Source: JAHEEL01 sp964195545 (GTDB lineage: Bacteria; Actinomycetota; Acidimicrobiia; Spongiisociales; UBA5794). From it: a stretch of 26,080 nucleotides of DNA. This document shows, piece after piece, positions 13,106 to 19,849 of this stretch (the first letter of the stretch is position 1; the number at the start of each line of letters is the position of its first letter). Both the position numbers and the translations under genes were made by a program. The DNA lies in contig CAXMQQ010000032.1 of assembly GCA_964195545.1 (NCBI GenBank), positions 1 to 26,080 of the forward strand, written 5' to 3'. The notes below the pieces were generated by a model, which was not told where the DNA came from, ran no database searches, and saw only the letters and a program-made list of their open reading frames with translations.

Positions 13106-13806
13106 AGATCCTCGCCATCGAGACAGCGACACCTTCATCGTCCGTTGCCCTGGGCGACAGCGGATCGCTCGCTACGATGAGCGTTCGCGTCGATCGTCGT
13201 GGACACGTGGGCTTCATGGTCCCAGCTATCGATTTCTGCTTCGAGCAGGCAGGCTGGGATCGACATGACATCGATGCCGTAGCCGTCGACGTCGGGCCGG
13301 GACCGTTCACGGGTATCAGGGCCGGAATCGCAACGGCTCAAGCGTTCGCGGCCGGTGTCGGCGTACCCATCGTCGCGGTATCGTCGCTGACCGTCCAAGC
13401 ACTTCGCGCTGCGACCGGGCATCGACGGATCTGGTCGGTTGTCGATGTGAGAAGAGGCCAGGTCGCTGCCGCCCCCTATCGACCGCTCCCGGGTGGTGTC
13501 GCTCCCGACGGTCCGGCGGAGGTGCTCGGGGCTGAGGAGTTCCGAGCGATTCTCGATGCCGACGAAGCCGACACGCTCGTCGTGGGCGATTGGCAGTCCC
13601 TGCCTGGATCGACGTGGGGTGGGCTCCACCGGGTTCGCCGCGGTCGCCCTCGCTATCCGTCAGCCGATGTGATGCTCGAGATTGCCGCCATCCGGGCCGC
13701 TCACGGAGACTTCATCGCCTCTGAGGACCTGCGGCCCGACTACATGCGCGAGCCCGACGTGCAGATCAACTGGAAGACGTTCCGTTCTGAGGGGATCTGG
13801 CCGTGA
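13102..13806 (+). CDS. tsaB: t6A biosynthesis protein TsaB
   Basis: TsaB is the non-catalytic ASKHA-fold partner that dimerises with TsaD in the t6A synthesis complex. The 234-residue product begins MKILAIETATPSSSVAL and has the DAVAVDVGPGPFTGIRAGIATAQAFA stretch near residue 58, the most conserved part of the family. The C-terminal half is variable, as usual. GAGGAAG at 13091-13097 gives a good ribosome site for ATG 13102. It lies between tsaE and rimI with 4-base overlaps on both sides. Confidence 0.93.
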   Translation: MKILAIETATPSSSVALGDSGSLATMSVRVDRRGHVGFMVPAIDFCFEQAGWDRHDIDAVAVDVGPGPFTGIRAGIATAQAFAAGVGVPIVAVSSLTVQALRAATGHRRIWSVVDVRRGQVAAAPYRPLPGGVAPDGPAEVLGAEEFRAILDADEADTLVVGDWQSLPGSTWGGLHRVRRGRPRYPSADVMLEIAAIRAAHGDFIASEDLRPDYMREPDVQINWKTFRSEGIWP

Positions 13807-14297
13807 CGATTAGATCCATGTCCCGCAGCGACGTTCCCGCAGTTGCCACCCTGGAGCGCGAGATCTACCCGGAGCCGTGGTCGGCCAGGATCTTCTTCGA
13901 CGAACTGGCGCAGAGCAACCGAACCTACATCGTGGTGACGAATGAAGGAGAGATCCATGGCTACGGCGGTGTGATGCTGATCGAGGACGACGCTCACATC
14001 ACGACCATTGCCGTGGTCCCGGGATACAGACGCAAGCGGCTGGGGACGCGAATCATGCTCGCTCTCGTAGAAGAGGCCCTCGCGGTCGGTGCAAGGCATC
14101 TCACACTGGAGGTTCGGGCGACGAATACGGACGCCCAGACGCTCTACGAGCGGTTCGGATTTGCCCCGGTCGGGAAGCGGAAGGGTTACTACGCCGGGGA
14201 GGACGCGATCGTCATGTGGGCGCTCGACGTCGACGCGGATGAGTATCGCCTTCGCCTCGAGGAGATCCGCCTCAGTCTGGTAAGAGAAGCGGCATGA
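13803..14297 (+). CDS. rimI: Ribosomal-protein-alanine N-acetyltransferase (RimI-type GNAT)
   Basis: RimI acetylates the N-terminus of ribosomal protein S18 in E. coli; in this operon context the name is conventional. The 164-residue protein opens with IRSMSRSDVPAVATLEREIYPEPWS, the normal RimI beginning. It has the acetyl-CoA loop VVPGYRRKRLGTRIM near residue 77, followed by LEVRATNTDAQTLYERFGFAPVGKRKGYY, a near-diagnostic RimI segment. The GTG start overlaps the tsaB TGA. About 20 extra charged residues at the C-terminus extend past the GNAT fold. Confidence 0.9.
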   Translation: MTIRSMSRSDVPAVATLEREIYPEPWSARIFFDELAQSNRTYIVVTNEGEIHGYGGVMLIEDDAHITTIAVVPGYRRKRLGTRIMLALVEEALAVGARHLTLEVRATNTDAQTLYERFGFAPVGKRKGYYAGEDAIVMWALDVDADEYRLRLEEIRLSLVREAA

Positions 14298-15307
14298 CCG
14301 ATCCGCTCATTCTCGGGATCGAGAGCAGTTGCGACGAGACCGGCGTTGCGGTTCTGGAGGGATTCAAGGTCCGCTCGTTCGTGCTGGCGACCCAGACGGA
14401 AGACCATGCCCGCTTCGGCGGTGTCGTGCCGGAAGTTGCGGCCAGGGCTCATGTTGAAGCGATCAGGCCACTCGTTCATCAAGCGCTCGCGAGCGCCGGC
14501 GTTCATCCAGATCAACTCGATGCGATCGCCGCTACTCGCGGTCCGGGATTGATTGGTGCCCTCATGGTCGGCTATGCCTTCGGGAAGTCTCTTGCTTGGA
14601 CGCTCGAGAAGCCGCTCTACGGCATCGACCACATGGAGGGTCACCTCTACGCACCACGCCTCGAGTTCGAGTCCTACCAGCCGCCGGCCATCGTGCTCCT
14701 GGCTTCGGGCGGACACAGCCAGATCATCCACGTTCGCGAGTGGGGTGATTACGTGACCCTGGGGACCACGATCGACGATGCAGCCGGCGAGGCATTCGAC
14801 AAACTCGCACGGTTCCTCGGGTTGGGATACCCCGGCGGACCGGTCATCGACGCCGAATCGGAGCACGGAGATCCGAAGGCAGTCGCGTTCCCGCGGGCTC
14901 TGAGGGATCGCCCGTTCGACTTCTCGTTCTCGGGACTCAAGACGTCGGTCGTGACCTATCTGGAGAAGGCCAAACTCAACGGCACGCTCCCTCCGAGGGC
15001 CGACGTGGCTGCGTCCATCCAAGAAGCGATCGTGGACGTGCTGGTCGAAAAAACGTTCAACGCGGTTGAGGAGACCGGTGTCCAAGCCGTAGGTGGCGGT
15101 GGCGGTGTGCTCGCGAACAGAAGGCTCCGTGCCCGGCTTCGGGAAGAAGCGGACCGGCGCGGCCTCGACCTGTTCATTCCGTCCATACAGATGTGTACCG
15201 ACAATGGGGCGATGGTGGCCGCCGTCGCAGTCGATCGCTTGCGGAGCGACGCAACGCCGGACGCATGGGACGCCGACGTTGATCCGAGCATGCGGCTCGG
15301 TTCGTGA
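14294..15307 (+). CDS. tsaD: tRNA N6-adenosine threonylcarbamoyltransferase TsaD
   Basis: TsaD transfers the threonylcarbamoyl group from its adenylate to A37 of tRNA. The 337-residue protein is full length. It begins with GIESSCDETGVAVLE, has the phosphate loop GPGLIGALMVG, and carries the metal-binding HMEGH at residues 113-117. SGGHSQIIH, AAGEAFDKLAR, FSFSGLKTSV and the C-terminal CTDNGAMVA, which supplies a further metal ligand, follow in order. The ATG overlaps rimI's stop and its own stop overlaps the GTG of the protease gene, so five genes are tightly coupled. Confidence 0.96.
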   Translation: MTDPLILGIESSCDETGVAVLEGFKVRSFVLATQTEDHARFGGVVPEVAARAHVEAIRPLVHQALASAGVHPDQLDAIAATRGPGLIGALMVGYAFGKSLAWTLEKPLYGIDHMEGHLYAPRLEFESYQPPAIVLLASGGHSQIIHVREWGDYVTLGTTIDDAAGEAFDKLARFLGLGYPGGPVIDAESEHGDPKAVAFPRALRDRPFDFSFSGLKTSVVTYLEKAKLNGTLPPRADVAASIQEAIVDVLVEKTFNAVEETGVQAVGGGGGVLANRRLRARLREEADRRGLDLFIPSIQMCTDNGAMVAAVAVDRLRSDATPDAWDADVDPSMRLGS

Positions 15308-16398
15308 ACCGGGGCATTCGTCTCGGCCGGGTCGGCGGCGTCGAGATCGTCGCCGATCTCTCTGTTTTCGTCATCGCCGCAGCGATGGTGTGGGTGCTGT
15401 ATGCCGACATCGGGCTGATGTACCCACAGACGAGTCCCGCATTCGCAACGACGATTGCCGTGGTCGCAGGAGTGCTCTTCATCCTCTCGGTTCTGTTGCA
15501 TGAAGGGAGCCATGCTGTAGTGGCGCAGCATCGCGGCCTCCACGTGCACCGCATCCAACTTCTCGCGTTCGGTGGGTACACGAAGATCGAGGGGAAGGAG
15601 GAGCACCCGTCGGACGAGTTCATGGTCTCGATCGCCGGACCGGTGGCATCCCTCATGGTGGCCGGCATCTTCTCGCTGATGGCGGTGTTGGCAGGGGGCG
15701 CACCGGAGGTGCAGTCCTCGATCCGCTTTCTTGCATTCGCCAACGTCTTCATCGCCTTGTTCAACATCCTCCCCGGATTTCCTCTCGATGGCGGTCGTGG
15801 CCTTCGCGCCGCCGTTTGGCACGTCACGGGAGATCGCGTGAAGGCGACCAATATCGCGGTGGCTTCTGGCCGCGTGTTCGGCTGGGCCGTGATCGGTGTG
15901 GCGACCGTGGTCGCGTTTACCGGATTTGGTCCTTGGGCACTGCTGTCGGTCATCCTGGGGTGGTATCTGCTTCGCAGCGCAGGCGTGGCGGGAAAACGAG
16001 AGCGGATCCTCGCACAGGTGGATGGGTTGGTCGCCGGCGATGTCATGCGAAAGACCCCCGACCCGGTACCGGGGGAGATGCTCGTCGGAACCGTCGTCGA
16101 TCTCTTCCAGATCGGTGCTCGACTCCGCTCGCTCCCCGTTGAGGTCGGTGGCAGGATCCGCGGCGTCCTGGGTGAACCCGAACTCGATGAACTCTCGCCA
16201 GCTCGCCGGATTTCGATCCGGGCATCGGCCGCAATGGCCACGATCGGACCGGGGGATGTGATCGACATCCGCATGCCCCTCGAAGAGATGGCATCGAGAA
16301 AGGCCGGGAAGACCGGCCGGTTCGTGGTGGTTGATCAGGGAAGAGCGGTCGGCATCATCGAGGGATCGGACCTCGAAGGCATAGTCCGTAGTCCGTAG
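15304..16398 (+). CDS. Site-2-protease-like zinc metalloprotease (M50) with C-terminal CBS-like region
   Basis: This intramembrane metalloprotease family (SpoIVFB/Rip3-like) cuts substrates within the membrane, often anti-sigma factors; this one's target is unknown. Of 364 residues, about six membrane segments occupy 15-220. The zinc motif HEGSH (66-70) lies in the second segment, and NILPGFPLDGGR with Asp162 provides the third ligand. AGP at 111-113 is also a conserved feature. Residues ~245-362 are soluble and resemble a degenerate CBS pair (DVMRKTP, FVVVDQGRAVGIIEGSDLEGIV). The GTG start overlaps the tsaD stop. The last codons and the stop are formed by a TAGTCCG tandem repeat. Confidence 0.85.
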   Translation: MNRGIRLGRVGGVEIVADLSVFVIAAAMVWVLYADIGLMYPQTSPAFATTIAVVAGVLFILSVLLHEGSHAVVAQHRGLHVHRIQLLAFGGYTKIEGKEEHPSDEFMVSIAGPVASLMVAGIFSLMAVLAGGAPEVQSSIRFLAFANVFIALFNILPGFPLDGGRGLRAAVWHVTGDRVKATNIAVASGRVFGWAVIGVATVVAFTGFGPWALLSVILGWYLLRSAGVAGKRERILAQVDGLVAGDVMRKTPDPVPGEMLVGTVVDLFQIGARLRSLPVEVGGRIRGVLGEPELDELSPARRISIRASAAMATIGPGDVIDIRMPLEEMASRKAGKTGRFVVVDQGRAVGIIEGSDLEGIVRSP

Positions 16399-16402
16399 TC
16401 GG
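16382..16402. repeat. Tandem heptamer repeat at the end of the M50 gene
   Basis: Three adjoining units are TAGTCCG, TAGTCCG and TAGTCGG. The third provides the stop codon of the protease gene. The right edge TAGTCGGTA also occurs in the minus-strand reading of the heptad repeat at 18642-18655, which ends the GNAT gene. Confidence 0.75.
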
Positions 16403-16416
16403 TACCCAACACATAA

Positions 16417-16443
16417 TTAGCACTCTGTGTTCAAGAGTGCCAG
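16417..16443. promoter_or_regulatory. CIRCE operator 1 (HrcA site)
   Basis: TTAGCACTC (16417-16425), nine bases, then GAGTGCCAG (16435-16443). The left half is a perfect CIRCE half-site and the right half matches GAGTGCTAA at seven of nine positions. HrcA binding here represses groESL until heat shock. It overlaps the -35 region of the proposed promoter. Confidence 0.88.
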
Positions 16444-16457
16444 AGTCGTGGTAGTAT
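16430..16457 (+). promoter_or_regulatory. Candidate groESL promoter
   Basis: TTCAAG (16430-16435) and TAGTAT (16452-16457) are 16 bases apart. The -10 is a fair match and the -35 is weak. The placement between two operators supports the call: operator 1 covers the -35 and operator 2 covers the start-site region. Confidence 0.45.
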
Positions 16458-16483
16458 TAGCACTCGCATTGACCGACTGCCAG
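16457..16483. promoter_or_regulatory. CIRCE-like operator 2
   Basis: TTAGCACTC (16457-16465), nine bases, then GACTGCCAG (16475-16483). The left half is perfect; the right half matches the CIRCE consensus at six of nine positions and differs from the right half of operator 1 at one base only. It starts exactly 40 bp after operator 1, close to four helical turns. Confidence 0.65.
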
Positions 16484-16501
16484 CAAACAAGGAGGAGTCG
16501 G

Positions 16502-16789
16502 ATGAATTTGAAGCCTCTCGGCGATCGCATCGTCGTGGAGCCACAGGACGAAGAGGAATCTCGCACAGCGAGCGGCCTCGTCATCCCGGATACGGCAAAA
16601 GAGAAGCCGCAACTCGGCGAGGTAATCGCCGTCGGACCGGGTGAGTTCAAAGATGGGGAGCGGATTCCCATGGACGTCAATATCGGAGACGTCGTCTTCT
16701 ACTCGAAGTACGGCGGCACCGAAGTGAAGGTCGAGGGAACGGACTACCTGATCCTGTCCTCCCGCGACATTCTCGCTGTTCTCGCCTAG
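16502..16789 (+). CDS. groES: Co-chaperonin GroES
   Basis: GroES caps the GroEL chamber. The 95-residue product has the family beginning NLKPLGDRIVVEP, the mobile loop region ESRTASGLVIPDTAKEKP, and EVIAVGPG followed by GDVVFYSKYGGTEVKV and the ending YLILSSRDILAVL. The ATG at 16502 has a strong AAGGAGG site (16489-16495). The frame runs open upstream but that part is promoter DNA. It is the first gene of the groESL operon and is followed by groEL after 13 bases. Confidence 0.97.
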   Translation: MNLKPLGDRIVVEPQDEEESRTASGLVIPDTAKEKPQLGEVIAVGPGEFKDGERIPMDVNIGDVVFYSKYGGTEVKVEGTDYLILSSRDILAVLA

Positions 16790-16802
16790 GAGGGTTCACT
16801 CA

Positions 16803-18452
16803 ATGGCAGCAAAAGAACTTCGTTTCAACGAGGAGGCCCGACGGAGCCTTCAGGCGGGCGTCGACCAGCTCGCAGATGCCGTCAAGGTGACGCTGGGCCC
16901 CAAGGGGCGCAACGTCGTGCTCGAGAAGAAGTGGGGCTCGCCCACCATCACGAACGATGGTGTGACGATCGCCAAGGAGATCGAGCTCGACGACGCATTC
17001 GAGAACATGGGTGCGCAGCTCGCCAAGGAAGTCGCCGACAAGACCAATGACGTTGCCGGTGACGGCACGACGACGGCAACCGTGCTCGCACAGGCGATGG
17101 TCAGGGACGGACTCCGTCTCGTCGCCGCCGGGAGCAACCCGATGGAGATGAAGCGCGGAATCGAAGAGGCCGTCGTCAAGGTCATCGAGAGCATTGCCGA
17201 CGCTGCGCAACCGGTATCGAGCGACGACAAGGACGCAATCGCGTACGTCGCAGCCAACTCCGCTGCGGACAAGGTCATCGGTGATCGCATCGCCGATGCG
17301 ATGAAGAAGGTCGGCAACGAGGGTGTCATCACCGTCGAGGACAGCCAGACGTTCGGTGTCGAGCTTGAGTTCACGGAGGGCATGCAGTTCGACAAGGGCA
17401 ACATTTCGCCGTACTTCATCAGTGACGCCGATCGTCAAGAAGCCGTGCTCGAGGACCCGTATGTGCTGATCGTCAACTCGAAGATCAGCTCGGTCCAGGA
17501 CATGCTTTCGATCCTCGAGAAGGTCATGCAGTCGGGCAAGCCGCTGCTGATCATCGCTGAGGACGTCGAGGGTGAAGCACTCGCGACGCTCGTCGTGAAC
17601 AAGATCCGTGGCACCTTCCAATCCGTGGCCGTAAAGGCCCCCGGATTCGGTGAGCGCCGCAAGGCTCAGCTCCAGGACATCGCCATCCTCACGGGTGCGA
17701 CCGTCATCTCCGAAGAGGTTGGTCTCAAGCTCGACGGCGTCACGATGGACTTGCTCGGCAAGGCTCGCAAGGTCGTCATCAGCAAGGATGACACGACGGT
17801 CGTCGAGGGATCCGGATCCCACGCCGACGTCGAGGCCCGTGTGAAACAGATCCGCCAGGAGATCGACAACTCGGACTCCGATTGGGATCGTGAGAAGCTC
17901 CAAGAGCGGCTCGCAAAGCTCTCCGGTGGTGTTGCCGTCATCAAGGTTGGCGCTGCGACGGAAGTCGAACTCAAGGAGCGGAAGCATCGTATCGAGGACG
18001 CCATCCAGGCGACCCGTGCCGCAGTCGAAGAGGGCATCGTCCCCGGCGGCGGCGTTGCCTTGCTGCGCTCCGGTATTGCGATCGACAAGCTCCGCGGAGG
18101 ATCCGATGACGTGAAGTCCGGGCGTCAGATCGTGAGGCGTGCGCTCGAGGCTCCGCTCCGTCAGATCTCGATCAACGCCGGCTACGAAGGTGGCGTTGTC
18201 GTAAACCACGTGATCAACGAGTCCGAAGGTAACGAGGGCTTTGATGCAGCGACGGGTGAGTACACCGACCTCATGAAGGCCGGCATCATCGACCCAGCGA
18301 AGGTGACCAGGTCAACGTTGCAGAACGCAGCTTCCGTAGCGGCTCTGCTCGTAACGACCGAGGCGCTCGTCGCTGAGAGGAAGGAAGACCTTCCTCCGAT
18401 GCCAGCCGCCGGCGGCCATGACGACGGCGGCATGGGCGGGATGGGGTTCTAG
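16803..18452 (+). CDS. groEL: 60 kDa chaperonin GroEL
   Basis: GroEL forms the double-ring ATP-driven folding chamber. The 549-residue protein is complete. It has VKVTLGPKGRNVVLEKKWGSP with the nucleotide-binding PKGRN near residue 33, DVAGDGTTTATVLAQ with the catalytic Asp, the apical-domain segment near 190-370 and VEEGIVPGGGVALL near residue 405. The C-terminal tail is a short GGM-type repeat (GGMGGMGF), not a His-rich tail like that of the actinobacterial GroEL1 paralogue. AGGAGGG lies just upstream. A strong hairpin follows at 18495-18532. Confidence 0.98.
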   Translation: MAAKELRFNEEARRSLQAGVDQLADAVKVTLGPKGRNVVLEKKWGSPTITNDGVTIAKEIELDDAFENMGAQLAKEVADKTNDVAGDGTTTATVLAQAMVRDGLRLVAAGSNPMEMKRGIEEAVVKVIESIADAAQPVSSDDKDAIAYVAANSAADKVIGDRIADAMKKVGNEGVITVEDSQTFGVELEFTEGMQFDKGNISPYFISDADRQEAVLEDPYVLIVNSKISSVQDMLSILEKVMQSGKPLLIIAEDVEGEALATLVVNKIRGTFQSVAVKAPGFGERRKAQLQDIAILTGATVISEEVGLKLDGVTMDLLGKARKVVISKDDTTVVEGSGSHADVEARVKQIRQEIDNSDSDWDREKLQERLAKLSGGVAVIKVGAATEVELKERKHRIEDAIQATRAAVEEGIVPGGGVALLRSGIAIDKLRGGSDDVKSGRQIVRRALEAPLRQISINAGYEGGVVVNHVINESEGNEGFDAATGEYTDLMKAGIIDPAKVTRSTLQNAASVAALLVTTEALVAERKEDLPPMPAAGGHDDGGMGGMGF

Positions 18453-18464
18453 GACAGGCAGACG

Positions 18465-18492
18465 ACAGCTGACAGCGAACAGCTGACAGCTC
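18465..18492. repeat. Tandem heptamer repeat after groEL
   Basis: Four adjoining units are ACAGCTG, ACAGCGA, ACAGCTG and ACAGCTC. The array begins 13 bases after the groEL stop and ends just before the terminator hairpin. CAGCTG within each full unit is itself a palindrome. Confidence 0.75.
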
Positions 18493-18494
18493 AG

Positions 18495-18532
18495 ACAGAG
18501 AGGGACGGTCCGACAGGGCCGTCCCTCTCTGT
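18495..18532 (+). terminator. Strong hairpin terminator of groESL
   Basis: ACAGAGAGGGACGG (18495-18508) pairs perfectly with CCGTCCCTCTCTGT (18519-18532). Three further pairs close a GACA tetraloop, giving 17 bp in all. The following bases are not T-rich, so termination may rely on the stem or another factor. The hairpin would also stabilise the mRNA 3' end. Confidence 0.7.
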
Positions 18533-18539
18533 GTAGATC

Positions 18540-18562
18540 AGTAGAGAAAGTAGAAAGTAGAA
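18540..18562. repeat. Tandem heptamer repeat AGTAGAA
   Basis: AGTAGAG (18540-18546), two bases, then AGTAGAA twice (18549-18562). It is the reverse complement of the TTCTACT unit seen twice at 5817-5837, more than 12 kb away. Confidence 0.65.
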
Positions 18563-18571
18563 GGATCCGGG

Positions 18572-18620
18572 CTTTGAGCTTCGATCTTTGGATTTGGAGC
18601 TCAAGGTCCAAGCTCCAAGT
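18572..18620. repeat. Seven-unit heptad array with inverted halves
   Basis: The units in strict 7-base phase are CTTTGAG, CTTCGAT, CTTTGGA, TTTGGAG, CTCAAGG, TCCAAGC and TCCAAGT. The first four follow a YTTYGRN pattern and the last three look like its reverse complement. TTGGAGCT (18594-18601) and AGCTCCAA (18612-18619) are an 8-bp inverted repeat, so the array can fold on itself. Confidence 0.6.
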
Positions 18621-18641
18621 AGGACGGGGGCAGTCGCTACC

Positions 18642-18655
18642 GACTACTGACTACT
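18642..18655. repeat. Tandem heptamer repeat GACTACT at the end of the GNAT gene
   Basis: GACTACT occurs twice without a gap. On the minus strand this reads AGTAGTC twice and supplies the last Ser-Gln codons and the TAG stop of the acetyltransferase. Adjacent GGTA extends the match to the repeat at 16382-16405. Confidence 0.65.
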
Positions 18656-19249
18656 CAACACTCCGTCTGCGATGAGTTGGTCTCGGACGGTCGGCCACTC
18701 GTCTTCAAGCAGGCTCCACGCCGTGTGGTCGAGCCACTCGGGGCCCACCTTCACTTCGTCGCGAAGGGTGCCCTCGAACGTGAAGCCAAGACGCTTGGCG
18801 AGCCGATCGGACCGCTCGTTGCCGACTGCGATCCTCAGAATGATCTTGTGATAGCCGAGTTCCTCGAAACCGACTTGAGTTGTCCGCGCCGTGATCTCCG
18901 TGCCGATTCCTTCTCCGGTGAGATCCGAACGAACCCAGTATCCGATCTCGCCGACTCTGTTGGCCGGTGATGTGGGCCACACCGACACATTACCGACGTG
19001 GAAGTCGGGCTCTTCGTGAAGACGGATGGCGAAATCGAAGGCTCGGGCGTCATTCCAGGCCGATGCTGATTCGCGGACGAATCGATGAGCGACCGATCGG
19101 TCGTAACCGATGGCCCAGGGGAGCCACTCTTCGAGTTCCGGCAGTGATGCTCGGACGGCATCATGCATCGGACCGACATCCCGACGTCGAAATGGGCGAA
19201 GGATGAACCGCGGCGTGTGCCGCGGTCGGCTGTGGAGTTGCTGCGCCAT
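18644..19249 (-). CDS. GNAT-family N-acetyltransferase, RimJ/RimL-like
   Basis: The 201-residue protein fits the RimJ/RimL branch of the GNAT superfamily, which acetylates protein N-termini or small amines; the substrate here is unknown. It has the early RFILRPFRRRDVGPMHDAV segment, then EIGYWVRSDLTGEGIGTEIT, where GEGIGTE is the acetyl-CoA loop near residue 133. RIAVGNERSDRLAKRLGFTFEGTLRDEV follows and closes the fold. The ATG at 19249 stands 31 bases from the divergent Nudix gene, so the two promoters must share a short region. The last codons fall in a heptad repeat, and the gene converges on groEL. Confidence 0.88.
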   Translation of the reverse strand: MAQQLHSRPRHTPRFILRPFRRRDVGPMHDAVRASLPELEEWLPWAIGYDRSVAHRFVRESASAWNDARAFDFAIRLHEEPDFHVGNVSVWPTSPANRVGEIGYWVRSDLTGEGIGTEITARTTQVGFEELGYHKIILRIAVGNERSDRLAKRLGFTFEGTLRDEVKVGPEWLDHTAWSLLEDEWPTVRDQLIADGVLSSQ

Positions 19250-19280
19250 CGAGTGCAGCCTACCGACGTATGCTCTCGTG

Positions 19281-19814
19281 ATGGATCTATGGGATCGACT
19301 CGAGCGGCTTTCACCGGTGGCATCGCCATCTGATGCTCGCTATGCCGTGCTCGTTCCCATCTACGAGGATGCGTCGGGAACGAACCGGATCATCTTCACG
19401 CGCCGTCCTGAGCACATGAGAACCCACCCCGGAGACGTGGTGTTCCCCGGGGGAGGACGGGAGGAAGGCGAAGACGCTATCGCGACGGCGAAGCGCGAGG
19501 CCTGGGAAGAAGTGCGCCTTCCGCCGGAGAACGTCGCCGAGATCCTGGGTGGACTTACCCCGGTGACGACCCGCGACCGGACCCGCCTCATCGTGCCGGT
19601 CGTGGCCAGAGTCGAGAGGCCGGAGGAGCTGATCGCGGATCCATCGGAGGTCGAGAGCATCATCGAACCACCGATCGACCACCTGCTCGACGACTCCCGA
19701 TGGGTCACTCAGAACTGGCACGGCCACGACCTGTGGTTCTACGAATTCGAGGAAGGTACGTTGTGGGGAGCCACAGCGTTCATGGTGAGAGAGTTGCTGA
19801 CCTATCTGAGATGA
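19281..19814 (+). CDS. CoA pyrophosphatase-type Nudix hydrolase
   Basis: This class (CoAse, NUDT7/8-like) splits coenzyme A or related diphosphates into 4'-phosphopantetheine and 3',5'-ADP. The 177-residue product has the CoAse motif RPEHMRTHPGDVVFPGG, matching RX3GX3FPGG, directly before the Nudix box. The box runs from GGREEGE to REAWEEVRL; its spacing is exact but the usual final Gly is Arg. ATG 19281 is the likely start, with GTG 19278 as an alternative. No strong ribosome site is seen, and the 31-base gap to the divergent gene suggests a very short leader. Whether CoA is the true substrate is inferred from the motif. Confidence 0.88.
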   Translation: MDLWDRLERLSPVASPSDARYAVLVPIYEDASGTNRIIFTRRPEHMRTHPGDVVFPGGGREEGEDAIATAKREAWEEVRLPPENVAEILGGLTPVTTRDRTRLIVPVVARVERPEELIADPSEVESIIEPPIDHLLDDSRWVTQNWHGHDLWFYEFEEGTLWGATAFMVRELLTYLR

Positions 19815-19819
19815 GAGGC

Positions 19820-19833
19820 ATGAGACATGGGAC
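19820..19833. repeat. Heptamer pair ATGAGAC / ATGGGAC
   Basis: Two adjoining 7-base units lie just after the Nudix stop and before the decarboxylase start, preceded by the near-copy ATGAGAG (19811-19817). The same words in the opposite order, ATGGGAT then ATGAGAC, occur at 1487-1500. The in-frame ATGs at 19811 and 19820 are therefore probably part of a repeat and not real starts. Confidence 0.5.
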
Positions 19834-19849
19834 AGAAGATGAGGACGAG

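Noticed and set aside
16800..18209. 469-codon open frame antisense to groEL
   Set aside because: Shadow of the strongly biased groEL codons; Asp/Leu-rich composition with no family resemblance.
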